The notes under the pieces are model-generated. The model searched no databases. It saw only the letters and a list, made by a program, of their open reading frames with translations, and was not told the origin of the DNA. Shown here piece after piece: positions 53,846 through 64,000 of a stretch of 64,000 nt of DNA. Position 1 is the first letter of the stretch; the number at the start of each line of letters is the position of its first letter. The DNA lies in NCBI GenBank assembly GCA_963971575.1, contig OZ020611.1, positions 224,432,260 to 224,496,259 of the forward strand. Direction: 5' to 3'. This stretch comes from Liopterus haemorrhoidalis. Taxonomy: Eukaryota; Arthropoda; Insecta; Coleoptera; Dytiscidae. Position numbers and translations under genes: made by a program.

Positions 53846-54362
53846 CCCTTTACTGCATGAATTTTTATTTTTGGCTGAAATAATTCATGAGCATTAGGAA
53901 TTGGTTTTTATTGATAGAAAAAATAATTAAAAAAATATATTTAAAATATTAATTATGATTTTTATTAATAATAATTAAAATAATAATTTAGTGTTTGTGC
54001 CATACATGGAACATTATGATTCTACATTATGTTACAAAAGAAAATGATTCCGTATTATTTGCTCGTCAATTGCTAGGTGTTCTTCATTAGGGATTAAAAG
54101 CAGTCGCCCTCGAATTTTTGAAAGAAAAGGTCGTATCTTCTAGTTGTCCTTTCTCAATAAATTCAGAGTTATCGTTGAAGTGCAAATTCCGCTGGATATC
54201 CTTAAATCTATTGCAGCCCATTACTTGAGGTACTGCAGGATCCATTGCTGTGTATGTGGCATATATGAACATCCATGAAGTAACGTTCTGATTCAGTTTT
54301 AAAAGTAAAATAAAAAATAAAAATCGGAATGTGCCATATATGGCACACTATGCGGTAAAGGG
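53846..54362 (-). mobile_element. internally deleted piggyBac with TTAA TSD
   Basis: CCCTTTACTGCAT at the left and ATGCGGTAAAGGG region at the right are inverted ends flanked on both sides by TTAA (53842-53845, 54363-54366), the hallmark of piggyBac. An inner palindrome GTGCCATATATGGCAC lies near the right end. A transposase fragment remains inside. Confidence 0.9.
54087..54272 (-). pseudogene. piggyBac transposase fragment
   Basis: GCNRFKDIQRNLHFNDNSEF matches the conserved M.R.RF..I...LHFNDN block at the start of the DDE_Tnp_1_7 domain. It is followed by about 25 unassigned residues and a stop. None of the catalytic Asp residues remain. Confidence 0.85.
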
Positions 54363-54369
54363 TTAATAT

Positions 54370-55200
54370 GAATCCCGAGAAAAATACCGGTAATCTATTC
54401 CTTTTTTCTGAATACGAAAAAAGTCACGATTTTTTACCTAGCAATAGTAAATCTTACCCTTATTTATTTTTTCTTTTCTGGATTCATAACTGGTATTTGT
54501 ACTCCGAAATTACACCTCAGATTTGTATCTAAATACTTTGTACCCCAAAATTAATATCCTTATTCTTTAGAACCCAGATTTTCTGTTGGTCAACGTGACA
54601 TTATGACTGATACTATTATCTCTGTGTAAAGAGGTACGCGTTATTAAGAAGGGTGAAAATCGGAAGGGATATAAACCTGACATTCAGTGCTTCGGAAATG
54701 CCTTGTACTAGTACAAATAAAATAAAACGGGTGACAGCAAAACTACGCTCATGAATTTATGTATGTTCATGTTCCTTCGAATATAAGAAATCCTCTATTG
54801 ATAGATTTTGGAACTAAATTTTATGAAAATCATATACAAATACAAATCAAACACCGTGTAAAATTCTTAGACAGAACTATCGTGCTACAATATTCAAATT
54901 ATTATTTAAAATATATTCGTGAAAAACGAGTTGCCTACTTACGCACAGGTACGCGTGTTCAGTCCTTGCTAACTCCATTTCGGAATTACAACCTTCTTTA
55001 GGTTTATCGTTTTTCCCACTCCTGCTATATGTAGTAGGTTGCGTTTTGTAGCGGGCACGCCCGTACTGGCGCCAGTTGTTAAAAATATTCATGATAAAAT
55101 ATATAAAGTTAATTAAAATTATATAAAATTAAAATTAAGTATTAAAATCAAATCTAATAAAAGTAATATTTTACATTGAACCGTTATTGTAAGAATATTA
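54370..55200. other. AT-rich stretch; possible LTR-type primer site
   Basis: On the minus strand at about 55062-55085, AACAACTGGCGCCAGTACGG resembles a tRNA primer-binding site next to an LTR end. No LTR pair or gag/pol was found, so this is only noted. Confidence 0.3.
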
Positions 55201-55204
55201 AATG

Positions 55205-55730
55205 AAGTCGTACTTCATTTGTTGCGTTTGGTAGAACAATTGGGTTTGTGATATATCGTGAATATTTGTCGGTCGGAAGATGTAATGCGCTCAGACGTCG
55301 TACTGTAATTCCGCAAACACACCAAGCACTCTCTACTGCGCAAAGTATTCATGCTCGTCCTCTTTGGATGACAAACTGTGCACAAATTCACCTGTTTCAG
55401 CAACGCGACGCTCGAATGATTACGATCTATCCAGTGTTGATGCTTCAAAAAAAAACTACATGTTCTTGCGCGGGTTATTTGAATGGTAGCCGTAATATAA
55501 GCAAGTTTGCGCAAACAGTGCTAAAACTGGAACGTAAATGAACAAATGTAATCTTGTTCAAGAGCGCGACTACAAATGTTTAACTTTGCGGAGTTTCGCG
55601 GGGTTCTAAGTTATGTGGCGCAAACATGTTTAGATTTTTTATTTGAACTTTTTGTTAATTCTTTATCTTTGATTAATTAGGGATCAATACACAATTGTGT
55701 ATATTGGAATTAATTGTGATAGAATAATAT
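55205..55730. other. no gene recognised
   Basis: Slightly higher GC and open frames on both strands at 55215-55541, but no motif I can identify. Confidence 0.35.
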
Positions 55731-55735
55731 AAATA

Positions 55736-56336
55736 TTAGGTTGTTGAAAAGTTCATGAGACTTGTTTTTTGTTATTTAAAATAAATGGTACATTATATGT
55801 AATCAAAATACTGGCCATCTGAATCTATCACCTTTTGCCATTTGCCAGACAACAAATGGGTATCGCATTAAAAGAACGTGTTATCTTTTGACGTAAACCA
55901 ATTATCCTCCCATTTTTGCACATCTTCGGCATTCGAGATGCGCTCACTAGAAAATACATGCTGCATCGATTTAAATAGGTAGTAATCAGAAGGTATAATG
56001 TCTGCTGAGTAAGCAGGCTGAAGAAGGACTTCCCATTCCATGTCTAACTGCGCCTTCTTAGATTCTGTGGCAAAATGGGGTCGGGCGTTGTCTTGGAGAA
56101 GGATGATTTGGTTTAGATTTGCGGCTGTTTTACCATTTGATCTGTTTGTAGTAGTTCGTAGTAATCCACTTTTTCCTGATCGCACCAGATACCGATCAGA
56201 ACCTTATGGCTGGGAATATTGTGACTTGGCGTCGATGTGGTTGCTTGACCGGGGCCCACCCAATGTTTTAACCTTTTAGGATTGTCGTAATAAACCCATT
56301 TTTCATCGCCCATAACAATGCGCCACAAAATACAAG
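55736..56336 (-). pseudogene. mariner transposase, C-terminal half with 3' TIR
   Basis: The left end TTAGGTTGTTGAAAAG (a mariner-type TIR, preceded by TA) closes the element. On the minus strand: MGDEKWVYYDNPKRLKHWVG (first Asp), KVLIGIWCDQEKVDYYELL, LLQDNARPHFA (second Asp) and QPAYSADIIPSDYYLF (third Asp region, P changed to A). A frameshift lies between 56113 and 56185. The N-terminal half is missing, cut where the next element begins. Confidence 0.88.
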
Positions 56337-57090
56337 GTGTCTCAAAAGAAATTTTATATTTAGTGGATCGATTAAAAAAAAAGTAAGCCGTATATAGAAA
56401 AAATGTTTATTAATTATTAAAATACACTTTTTGGGGATTTATTTCTTAAAAATAATATCGTCTAAATGTAGACCCTCGCGTTCTCGGCACTCATTTAATC
56501 GAACAGTAAAATTACTTATGACGTCTCGGCAGGTGGACTCAGGGATGGCTGCCATTTCGTGACGGATATTTTCTTTCAAATGCGCCAGTGAAGTTGGTTT
56601 ATTGGCGTAAACTTTAGATTTAAGATAACCCCATAGGAAAAAGTCCATAGGGGTTAAATCTGGACTGCGTGGAGGCCAATTTATGTCACCTCTCCGGGAG
56701 ATCAATTTGCCTGAGAAAATTTCACGGACACGTGGCAGAGACATATTGGACGTGTGTGAAGTTGTGCCGTCCTGTTGGAACCATGTTCTTTGGTTATAGC
56801 CAGGAAAGTTTTGCAGTTAAGGATCTCAGTCTCTGAATTCACTGTAACTGCACGCCCCCTTTCGTCTTCAAAAAAGAAAGGGCCGATAATTCCTCGCGCC
56901 GACATCGCAGCCCATACGGTCACTTTATGCTAAGTGAGGGGTTTCTGATGTTTGCGTTTCGGATTCGTTGCACTCCAGTAGCGGCAGTTCCGGTTTATTC
57001 CGAAAATTTAAATACTTGCTCACACATCGTCTTTTCGAGAAAAATCGTGTTTCCTCTATCTTAATACACCTTGAGATCCCTCCTTCGCTC
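56337..57090 (-). pseudogene. second IS630/Tc1/mariner transposase remnant
   Basis: Different subfamily from its neighbour. Minus strand: NRNCRYWSATNPKRKHQKPL, KVTVWAAMSARGIIGPFFFE, DERGRAVTVNSE, then a frame change to LISRRGDINWPPRSPDLTPM and DFFLWGYLKSKVYANKP (third catalytic Asp region), ending HLDDIIFKK. An in-frame stop and frameshifts are present. GGTGTCTCAAAAG at 56337 is likely its 3' terminus. Confidence 0.88.
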
Positions 57091-57091
57091 C

Positions 57092-57093
<2 letters not shown>

Positions 57094-57123
<30 letters not shown>
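57094..57123. repeat. (TA)n microsatellite
   Basis: About 15 TA units between the transposase remnant and a hAT end. Confidence 0.95.
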
Positions 57124-57125
<2 letters not shown>

Positions 57126-57151
57126 ACAGGACCGGCGGTTGGGAAACACTG
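57126..57151. mobile_element. solo hAT right end
   Basis: GGACCGGCGGTTGGGAAACA then CTG matches the right terminus of the 2.1-kb hAT element at 61930. A similar solo end (AAAGGTTGAGAAACACTG) is at 59095-59112, also just after a TA/T tract. Confidence 0.6.
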
Positions 57152-57155
57152 CTCC

Positions 57156-57350
57156 AGGTAACTATCTGACAGATAAGTTTATATGATGCTTTCTGTGCTG
57201 AATAAATGTCATCCCGTCTTTCAATACAAATGTATCTATCGGATAGTTATCTAACGGATAATGAGACTGATGTATTGAATTCACTGCTTGGTAATGACAT
57301 TTATTCAGAAGATAAAGTTCCAGATAACATTATCTGTCGGATAGTTACCT
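57156..57350. mobile_element. 195-bp palindromic MITE (GATAGTTA family)
   Basis: AGGTAACTATCTGACAGATA and TATCTGTCGGATAGTTACCT are inverted ends. Internal ATAAATGTCAT/ATGACATTTAT extends the fold. Noncoding. Confidence 0.85.
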
Positions 57351-57351
57351 A

Positions 57352-58455
57352 GTGGTTTAAATGAAGGTGGAAAGACCGGGCCTTAAGGTCATAATGCCCG
57401 GGGGGGGGACACCTTAGCCCTCCAAATGAACCCGTAAATAAAAAAATAAACCTGTATAAAATTCTCGAGAGATAACTCCATTATACTTCCAATAGTAATT
57501 TTCATCCCTTTCTGAGATCTCAGAATAATCATTGATAGCCCAAAAGTCATCCTATTATCACCTCTCTCCTCCCATTTTACCATATAGGCCGTGTCTCCAA
57601 CGCTATAGCTCTGAAATTTTAATATATACTCAATCAAAATGTATAACTATTTATATAAAGATACAAAGTAACAAAATATAAACTATTTTAGATCATTTAG
57701 TACCAAGTAACTTCCAAATTTAACGTTATATGTACCTCATCTTCAATAATAAAAAAAATAGTGTATTGGGCCCGGTAGTTCAATTTCAACCACCTGTATA
57801 CTATTGATAAAATATTAATATATGTTTTTATTCTCATAAAGAATTATTTTAAGCAATTCTGTTCCTTATTTATTAATTGTTAATGACTATATTCCTTAAT
57901 GAGCTTTATCAGGATTAACCATCTTGATATGTAGTGATACGTGATTTTTGCAAGTGGCGTTTCATTTTTTTTCTGACGTTTTTAGTTATTTTTAAGTGAT
58001 AAAAGTGGTGAAAATACTTGAAATAGTGTGTTATAGTGTGGACTTTAGCGTTTGGACTCCATGCAGACCAAAATTGGAGCGACTGGAAAGCTATTTGTAG
58101 AAATTTTTGTTAATTTTATAAAGTAAGTCATTGTTATGTAGAATGTGCTTCTATGGACAATATAGAAACACATATATGCATACACTATCGGCTATAACTA
58201 GAGAAACAAAATTAATTTTTAAATCATTTTCATAAATCCCGATTATTGACTAAATGAATATTGAATTATATTGGTATAGCAACAACAATTTATAAATTAG
58301 AACCTGCTCTTAAAAATATTTGTTGTACTGGTACAATAAATAAAATAATTAACTTTCTGTTGCAGCAGACCATCTGCATATTTCTTTTGTAAGACTTAAT
58401 AACAAAACAATTTTTTGTGGTTAAATTTTTTCCTTTGCCCTAGCTCCCGTTCTTG
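57352..58455. other. AT-rich stretch without recognisable gene
   Basis: A G9 run at 57401-57409 and otherwise nothing assigned. Confidence 0.45.
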
Positions 58456-58468
58456 TCCCGGTTTAGAG

Positions 58469-59019
58469 CAGTGATGGGCGCGTAGAATACATGATGTAGA
58501 CTAATGTAGATTTTACGCGTAAACATGTCAAGTAGAATATGCTTTTGTCGAATGTAAAATGTAAACTGTACATGCGCAGTACGTTAAAATGTAATATTTG
58601 AAATAATAGAATGGTAATAGTTTAAATAGTTTACTTTAATGTTTATGTTTATTTCAATTTTATGTAATTCTAATTACATATATTGTTTCCAAAAATGTTA
58701 TCTTACAAATCGTATGTTGTTATGGACAATATAAATTACTTGGTTTCTGTCTGTATGAACTACTAAAGTAAAATTAAAATTAAAAGTTACTAGTTGTTTT
58801 AATCTGGAAGCTGTCAAAAATATTAAATTTGAGTTCTTTACTGGCTCTTCTGCTTAAAACTGGCGGTATTTTATTTTTTTACACGTTACATAACCTCATT
58901 TTTCATTATTCTACACTAGATTCTACGTGTCTACACAGTCTACACTTCTCTACGCTGTCTACGGTAAATTTACACGTAGACGTAAAATATTCAAGTTTAC
59001 GCGTAGACGCCCATCTCTG
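58469..59019. mobile_element. 551-bp hAT-type element with perfect 8-bp TSD
   Basis: CAGTGATGGGCG and CGCCCATCTCTG are inverted ends (11 of 12), flanked by GTTTAGAG at 58461-58468 and 59020-59027. Subterminal GTAGAC/GTCTAC/ACGCGTA words repeat many times on both sides. Noncoding, so mobilised in trans if at all. Confidence 0.93.
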
Positions 59020-59114
59020 GTTTAGAGTTTCATAATTATGGTAAGCCTATATATATATATATTTTTTTTTTTTTTGGGGGTCCCATGCCAGAAAAGGTTG
59101 AGAAACACTGTTCT

Positions 59115-59770
59115 AAAGCATACATAGCCATATATATATACAAATACATGAAAATTTGCAATAACCTAATATTGAAATTGAATTCATAAGGAAGTAGTTT
59201 ATGAAAGAAAACATGTTTCTTTTCTTCAAAAATGTAAAACAACTTACCAAACCTAAAATTAACAAATTCTGAATTATTAAATATAATAAAATATGAATAA
59301 TCATAACTTTTAACGTCATATAAATTTCAAAACATGCAAAATATTTAATTATTATAATACCGTGACATCCTGGTAACCTTATTAATTTAAATTATTCAAT
59401 AATTTATATTCTAATTACAGAATGCACGTTATTTCATAATGAACAGTGGAGTGGTATGTATGTATATTAAATAATATAATAACCACTGTGAAATCTCCAA
59501 TTTGATCAATAAATTATATTTGCATCATCACTTATTTATTATATTACAGAGAAGAGGCGGTCGTGAAAATTGTCACTTACAGGATAATTATAAATAATTT
59601 ATTGCTTTACATAGAATTCAGTTGATTTTAATTTGATAACGAGTTATTTTAGATGGGAGAAAATTTGGTTAACTTTGTTCCAAATTCTTAAGCTTAATAT
59701 GATTATTTATTGTTTAAATTATTTTGACTGTTAAGGGGAACAGACTTAGAAAACTAATATATCGTTGGCT
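59115..59770. other. AT-rich stretch without recognisable gene
   Basis: Nothing supported apart from a solo hAT-like end at its left edge. Confidence 0.45.
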
Positions 59771-60085
59771 AACGCAGTGTTTCTCAACTGAAAACGTACC
59801 GCGGGCCAGTAAAAGATTTAATATTCTACAGCGGACCAGTAAATTATTACATTTTTTACCGCGGAGCCCTAAAAATAAATGTACTATAATCTGTCTCAAT
59901 TTGTAATACGAAACTAGATCTGGTTACTTTAGTGACTGTTGTGGTGTAAATAGACTTGTAGAAACATGTGAACTTGTAAATCTGGCTTTTAATAGTATGG
60001 TTAAGTTTCATCATATTGAGGTTATTACTAAATTGACATGTCAAAATTGTGATTGACATGTCAAATATTTTGAATGTATATATAA

Positions 60086-60377
60086 GATGTTCACTTTTGT
60101 AAGAACACACTACATCTGGTTATTTTGGTTACTTTTATGGTGTGTTACTGACTTTAAATGTCAATTAAACATATTCCTTACGCTGTAAAACCGACTTTAG
60201 GTTGATAAGGTTATGATCATTATAATTAAGATATCATTTTTCATTATGACATATGTCAAATGGATCGATATTTTAAAAAAGTGACATTTTGTAATACCAA
60301 CATGACATACAGCTTCAAAGGTGCAAACTATTGAAAACAAAATTCCCTCTTAGTTTGTTCTTACAAAAGTGAACCGC
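60086..60377 (+). mobile_element. MITE of the GTTCACTTTTGTAAGAAC family, copy a
   Basis: 292 bp. GATGTTCACTTTTGTAAGAA start, GTTCTTACAAAAGTGAACCG end. Almost identical to copy b, exactly 300 bp downstream. Confidence 0.92.
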
Positions 60378-60385
60378 TTATATAA

Positions 60386-60677
60386 GCTGTTCACTTTTGT
60401 AAGAACACACTAGATCTGGTTATTTTGGTTACTTTTATGGTGTGTTACTGACTTTAAATGTCAATTAAAAATATTCCTTACGCTGTAAAACCGACTTTAG
60501 GTTGATAAGGTTATGATCATTATAAATAAGATATCATTTTTCATTATGACATCTGTCAAATGCATCGACATTTTAAAAAAGTGACATTTTTTAATACCAA
60601 CATGACATACAGCTTCAAAGGTGCAAACTATTGAAAACAAAATTCCCTCTTAGTTTGTTCTTACAAAAGTGAACCGC
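60386..60677 (+). mobile_element. MITE copy b (direct, 300 bp from copy a)
   Basis: 292 bp; differs from copy a by a handful of substitutions. The two are separated by 8 bp (TTATATAA), consistent with tandem duplication or insertion next to the previous copy. Confidence 0.92.
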
Positions 60678-60810
60678 TTATATTAATATTTATTTCATCA
60701 AACTTTCGATTATTACTCGTAGAATAGTAAAACAATATTACGATTATCAATGAAATATCGTGATAACATATAAAAAACAAAAATACATATTACATAAATA
60801 CATAATATAA

Positions 60811-61095
60811 GCGGTTCACTTTTGTAAGAACAAACTAAGAGGGAATTTCGTTTTCGATAGTTTGCACCTTTGAAGCTGTATGTCATGTTGGTATTAAAAA
60901 TGTCACTTTTTTAAAATGTCAATCCATTTGACATATGTCATAATGAAAAATGATATATTAATTATAATGGTCATAACCTTATCAACCTAAAGTCGGTTTT
61001 ACAGCGTAAGGAATATTTTTAATTGACATTTAAAGTCAGAAACACACCACAAAAGTAACCAAAATAACCAGTGTGTTCTTACAAAAGTGAACAGC
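60811..61095 (-). mobile_element. MITE copy c (inverted)
   Basis: 285 bp, opposite orientation: GCGGTTCACTTTTGTAAGAA start and CTTACAAAAGTGAACAGC end. Related to the split copy at 43687-44291. Confidence 0.92.
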
Positions 61096-61934
61096 TTATA
61101 ATAATTTATCATTTTATTGTGCTGCCCTTAAAATCTAATTCTTGTTTTGCAAAATTTAAAAACAAATATTCATTTTTTGAATGTAAATCCCAAATTTTTC
61201 TCTGCAAATCTTTCCGAAACATGTAGTCTGTGGTTCTATCTGTTTTCTTATTATTACCTCTCCCCATGTTCGTCGGTCATAAATTTTCTACACCTTCATT
61301 TAAAATTTTTCTTACTTCTCCTTCAGAAATCTAAAGAAATTGAAATGGGTAAATTATTTTATATTTCACAACAAAAAGGACACCAAGATTTACTGAAAAA
61401 ATATCTGCCACAAGGTCTATAATTTCGCTTCTTTTTAATTTTGTTCCATTTTTTTCTAAAAGTTTTCCATAAGCGTTATATATGTGTTTTTTTGTATATT
61501 TATGTAATTGTTGCCTCTTATGCATATTTTCTGATGTTATGTTCTTATTTTGGTTGTATAAAAAAACTTTTCAATTAAAAAAATAAATTGGCATATAATT
61601 TAATGTCAAATATGAATTGTCAAATGTTTTGAAAGGTGCCATTTCAGCAGTACCAACCTAAGATAATATTTTAAAAAGACAACATAAAAAATAAAATTTT
61701 CCTCTTAGTTTCGTATTACAAATTGAGACAGATAATATTAAATAAATTGTATATGTTGACTCTACATATATCTTAATAATCACTCAAAAATGAACAAAAT
61801 ACAAAGCAAATGAACAAAAGTTCATATAAAAATGAATAAAAATTCTCAAAAATAAATAAATCTTTCGCGGACCACTAAAATTTTGCTAAGGACCACCAGT
61901 GGTCCGCGAACCACCGGTTGAGAAACACTGGGCT

Positions 61935-62230
61935 AACCAATAAAACGTCGTCGGGTCTTTCATAGTTTTCAGATTTATATAATAGCACCACCTGTTAAGG
62001 TAAAATGTATAAGCGCAGAGATTTAGCACAGGAGGTGGTTTATAAAGCGCAGCTTAAATAAATCGCCTCAAGTACCCTCCAAAATTAGTAATTTTAAGAA
62101 ACCTTCAATATCAGCTATGCTCAAAAACCTAAGTCACGTAAAAATAATGGTGCAATTTGAATTTAGTAGACATAACTTACAATTTTGTTTCTGCCAAAAT
62201 TAATTAATAATCTATAGTCTTATTTTAATC
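61935..62230. other. no gene recognised
   Basis: Flank of the hAT element; nothing assigned. Confidence 0.4.
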
Positions 62231-62234
62231 ATCA

Positions 62235-62490
62235 TCGTTGTCAATAATCAGCTATTGACGTCCACTTTTGCACATAGACCTCCCCTTTGCATTTCCACTC
62301 CTCTCTGCCCTATGCCACCTGTAGCCAATTGCCGAACAGTCTCTTGATATCATCCGTTCACCAGGTAGGAGGTCTGCCTCGGTTTCCAGTACTGTCTCCT
62401 CGTTGCCATTTCAGTACTTTCCTGGTCCATCTACCATCATTGGCATTAGCAATGTGGCCTACCCACTGCCACTTCAGTTGTGAATTGTTT
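62235..62490 (-). pseudogene. RTE-like LINE C-terminal fragment
   Basis: Minus strand: LKWQWVGHIANANDGRWTRK, VLKWQRGDSTGNRGRPPTWW, DDIKRLFGNWLQVA, a stop, GREEWKCKGEVYVQKWTSIA. This is the characteristic C-terminal tail of a large LINE group (WAGH.AR...W...L.W.P....R.RGRPP.RW.DD, ending W...GEAYVQQWT). 5'-truncated; a (GATGAT)-type tail follows the stop. Confidence 0.8.
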
Positions 62491-62844
62491 TTAATTATAT
62501 CACAAATTTTTGTTTGCTCTATGATCTAAAGTGAAAGTTTTCCGCAGTTTCACGCAATATTTTACGTTGCATTGTTGCTCCACAAAATCGCACTTTTTAA
62601 AAATCGCTAGTAACACTTAAACACGTTGCACTCAAATAACAATATCACGAAAACTAAACGATATGTCAATAATCCAAGAACATGTTTTTTACAGAGGAGG
62701 TTATGCGCAACGCAATGCTGCCAACCACATATCATATTGGCGCGCAATTCAAAATGTTCGGTTATTTTCTGAATAGACCTTCTATTTTGTATCAACGTAC
62801 ATTGGTTATACCAGATTGAAATTAACTATTATAATTTACAGAGT

Positions 62845-63090
62845 TTTAACCAGACAAATGCTTGTTGTAGGAAAAAATAAGTCACGGTGGAATGACAATT
62901 TTTGTCAAATCACAATCCTAGTGAAAATTTCTAATTTGTCTGTCGAATTTCATTGTGAGATTACTGCAGTTACGCTAGTGGATTTTCATACACTGATTAT
63001 AGCAGTATATAGATCTACTGCGGGCAATTTATATATTTTTCCTGAACAGATGCCTATTTTGAGAGCTTTCTTACTTTTTGGATGGCTTGA
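62845..63090 (+). pseudogene. LINE AP-endonuclease fragment
   Basis: FHCEITAVTLVDFHTLIIAV then YRSTAGNLYIFPEQMPIL matches the middle of the APE-type endonuclease of jockey/I-type LINEs (E..AV.L.....II.VYRPP.GN...F...L). No active-site segments on either side survive. It lies directly upstream of A-family copy 2. Confidence 0.65.
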
Positions 63091-63161
63091 ACGAGTTGGA
63101 GAAACGTTGGGTGAAGTGTATCGAGCTAAAAGGAGACTATGTTGAGAAATAAAAATTGATG

Positions 63162-64000
63162 TGAAGTGTGAATATTCACACATTTCAGGGTTTCGCAGGT
63201 ATATAATAATTGAAGGCGGTATGCTGAGTGTGTAGGACAAATTTTACTTTGTAGTAATCACGGCAAAATGAACGATATTTTTAAAATAATTTATCGTCTG
63301 TTAATCATATAATAAGACTGGTTATTAAATTTACGCTCATAAAAATTAAATACAACATTTGTCAAAATATAACTAGAATTTTGACAAAATAATTTCAACA
63401 TAATAAAAATGAAAAAAAAAAAAAAAACAGAAAAAATAAAATTCACTCCGTACTCGAACTCGAAACCCTTCGTTTTCCAGCCAGTTTAAGAGCGCTCTAA
63501 CGCATGTAGCCATCGCACGCTATGCATGTGAGTGTCTTCCATTGGTATAACTTTTGTACTTTGTGAACCAAAAACTACAAAAAATGCGTTATTTTCCAAA
63601 AACATAATCTGATCAAAAATTCCTGTTGTACTATTTCGGTTCACACCAATATACATTACTTAGAATTTTTTTAGATTTTTAGTTTAAACCATCTGGGCTA
63701 CAGGGTGTGGGACAAAATTTATTTGCACATTTTTGGCAAAAATCGCATCAAAATAATTTATTTTGCAAAAATAAAAATTTGATCGTTAATCCACGTACTA
63801 AGGGCTTTCATTTGATAACCTACTCAGAATTAAAAAAAATATATTTTTGTTTTCGATGAGCACATATTTGTTTATATTTTTAGGGGGGTATGTTTTTGAG
63901 ATGTTTTAGTATTTTTCCTATGTGCGGGTCAAAGAGTTGTATAAGCATGCCAAATTTCAACTCTCTAGGTTTAGCCGTTTGGCTACAATTTTTACCGAAC
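63162..64000 (+). mobile_element. A-family (GACA)n element, copy 2, cut by window end
   Basis: Palindrome GTGTGAATATTCACAC then ATTTCAGGGTTTCGCAGGTA, AT-rich body, a tRNA-like module (63445-63516), the A core from 63580, and the AAGCATGCCAAATTTCAACT block. The sequence ends at ACCGAAC, exactly where copy 1 begins its (GACA)n tract, so the microsatellite lies just off the window. Confidence 0.75.
63445..63516 (-). repeat. tRNA-like module inside A-family copy 2
   Basis: Minus strand: TGGCTACATGCGTTAGAGCG (A-box), then GGGTTTCGAGTTCGAGTACG (B-box). It sits at the same place as the module in copy 1, but its sequence is that of a different tRNA-like head. Confidence 0.6.

Larger units (their letters stand above)
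59775..61930. mobile_element. 2.16-kb nonautonomous hAT element hosting three MITEs
   Basis: CAGTGTTTCTCAACTG and CGGTTGAGAAACACTG are inverted ends; GGCTAACG at 59767-59774 and GGCTAACC at 61931-61938 form an 8-bp target duplication (7 of 8). Subterminal GCGGACCA words (about 59830 and 61865) recur inversely. No transposase is encoded. The interior holds MITE copies at 60086, 60386 and 60811. Confidence 0.88.

Noticed and set aside
55215..55541. Overlapping open frames on both strands
   Set aside because: Opposite-strand overlap of equal length with no recognisable motif on either; likely chance.
1..64000. CRISPR array, bacterial operon or prophage
   Set aside because: Composition, absence of dense coding, and eukaryotic transposon families throughout exclude a bacterial or phage window; tandem repeats lack unique spacers.

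Overview
This window is eukaryotic, very AT-rich, and dominated by decayed transposable elements. I recognise no host protein-coding gene, no rRNA and no convincing functional tRNA gene. The mobile-element mix points to an insect: mariner and Tc1 transposases, hAT-, piggyBac-, pogo- and P/THAP-type remnants, jockey/CR1-, R2- and RNase H-bearing non-LTR retrotransposons, a Penelope-like element, and short elements with (GTCY)n / (GACR)n microsatellites. The exact order cannot be fixed from sequence alone. No open reading frame here looks like an intact, selected gene. Nearly all recognisable coding stretches carry stops, frameshifts or truncations, so they are annotated as pseudogenes or fragments.

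Layout. 0-3.5 kb: the N-terminal part of a mariner transposase (minus strand), an ATTTGAAAT minisatellite, dispersed repeat C and a TIR element with a nested MITE. 3.5-8 kb: the C-terminal zinc finger and restriction-like endonuclease of an R2-type LINE, a 200-base assembly gap, a jockey/CR1-like reverse transcriptase (minus), a small MITE, a broken mariner transposase and a second, decayed R2-type fragment. 8-14 kb: foldback elements, repeat D, a roughly 2-kb TIR element that contains a 155-bp satellite array, and a 400-bp direct repeat. 14-21 kb: (GTCY)n element families A (plus) and B (minus), a 130-bp tandem repeat split by a hAT MITE with a perfect 8-bp target duplication, and a mariner fragment. 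21.4-22.7 kb: a 5'-truncated Penelope-like element with a GIY-YIG domain and hammerhead-ribozyme motifs in its inverted ends. 23.8-26 kb: a GC-rich insertion flanked by direct repeats and a 32-33-bp minisatellite with about 228-bp higher-order periodicity.

28-34.5 kb: a P-like TIR element with a THAP fragment, a reverse-transcriptase fragment, a 770-bp TIR element, an RNase H LINE (minus) and another hAT MITE. 36-37 kb: an internally deleted mariner with TIRs and TA target duplication. 37.8-39.7 kb: long-TIR and hairpin elements. 39.8-42.3 kb: a nested cluster in which a Tc1 transposase is split by a hAT element, the hAT is split by a LINE, and the same Tc1 also carries a short retro-insertion. 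42.7-49 kb: two more B-family elements, one with a nested LINE tail, and a three-level nest of hAT, MITE and MITE. 52-57.4 kb: a CGCCGT-rich TIR element, pogo and piggyBac remnants and two adjacent mariner-type transposase remnants. 58.4-62 kb: two hAT-type nonautonomous elements with 8-bp target duplications, the larger containing three copies of a 290-bp MITE. 62.2-64 kb: LINE C-terminal and endonuclease fragments, and a second A-family element cut by the window end.

The genes do not work together as a pathway. The window is a stratified record of insertions whose order can be read from nesting and target-site duplications. The most rewarding points are the nested clusters, the hammerhead-bearing Penelope element, the (GTCY)n families with tRNA-like modules, and tandem arrays housed inside transposon ends.
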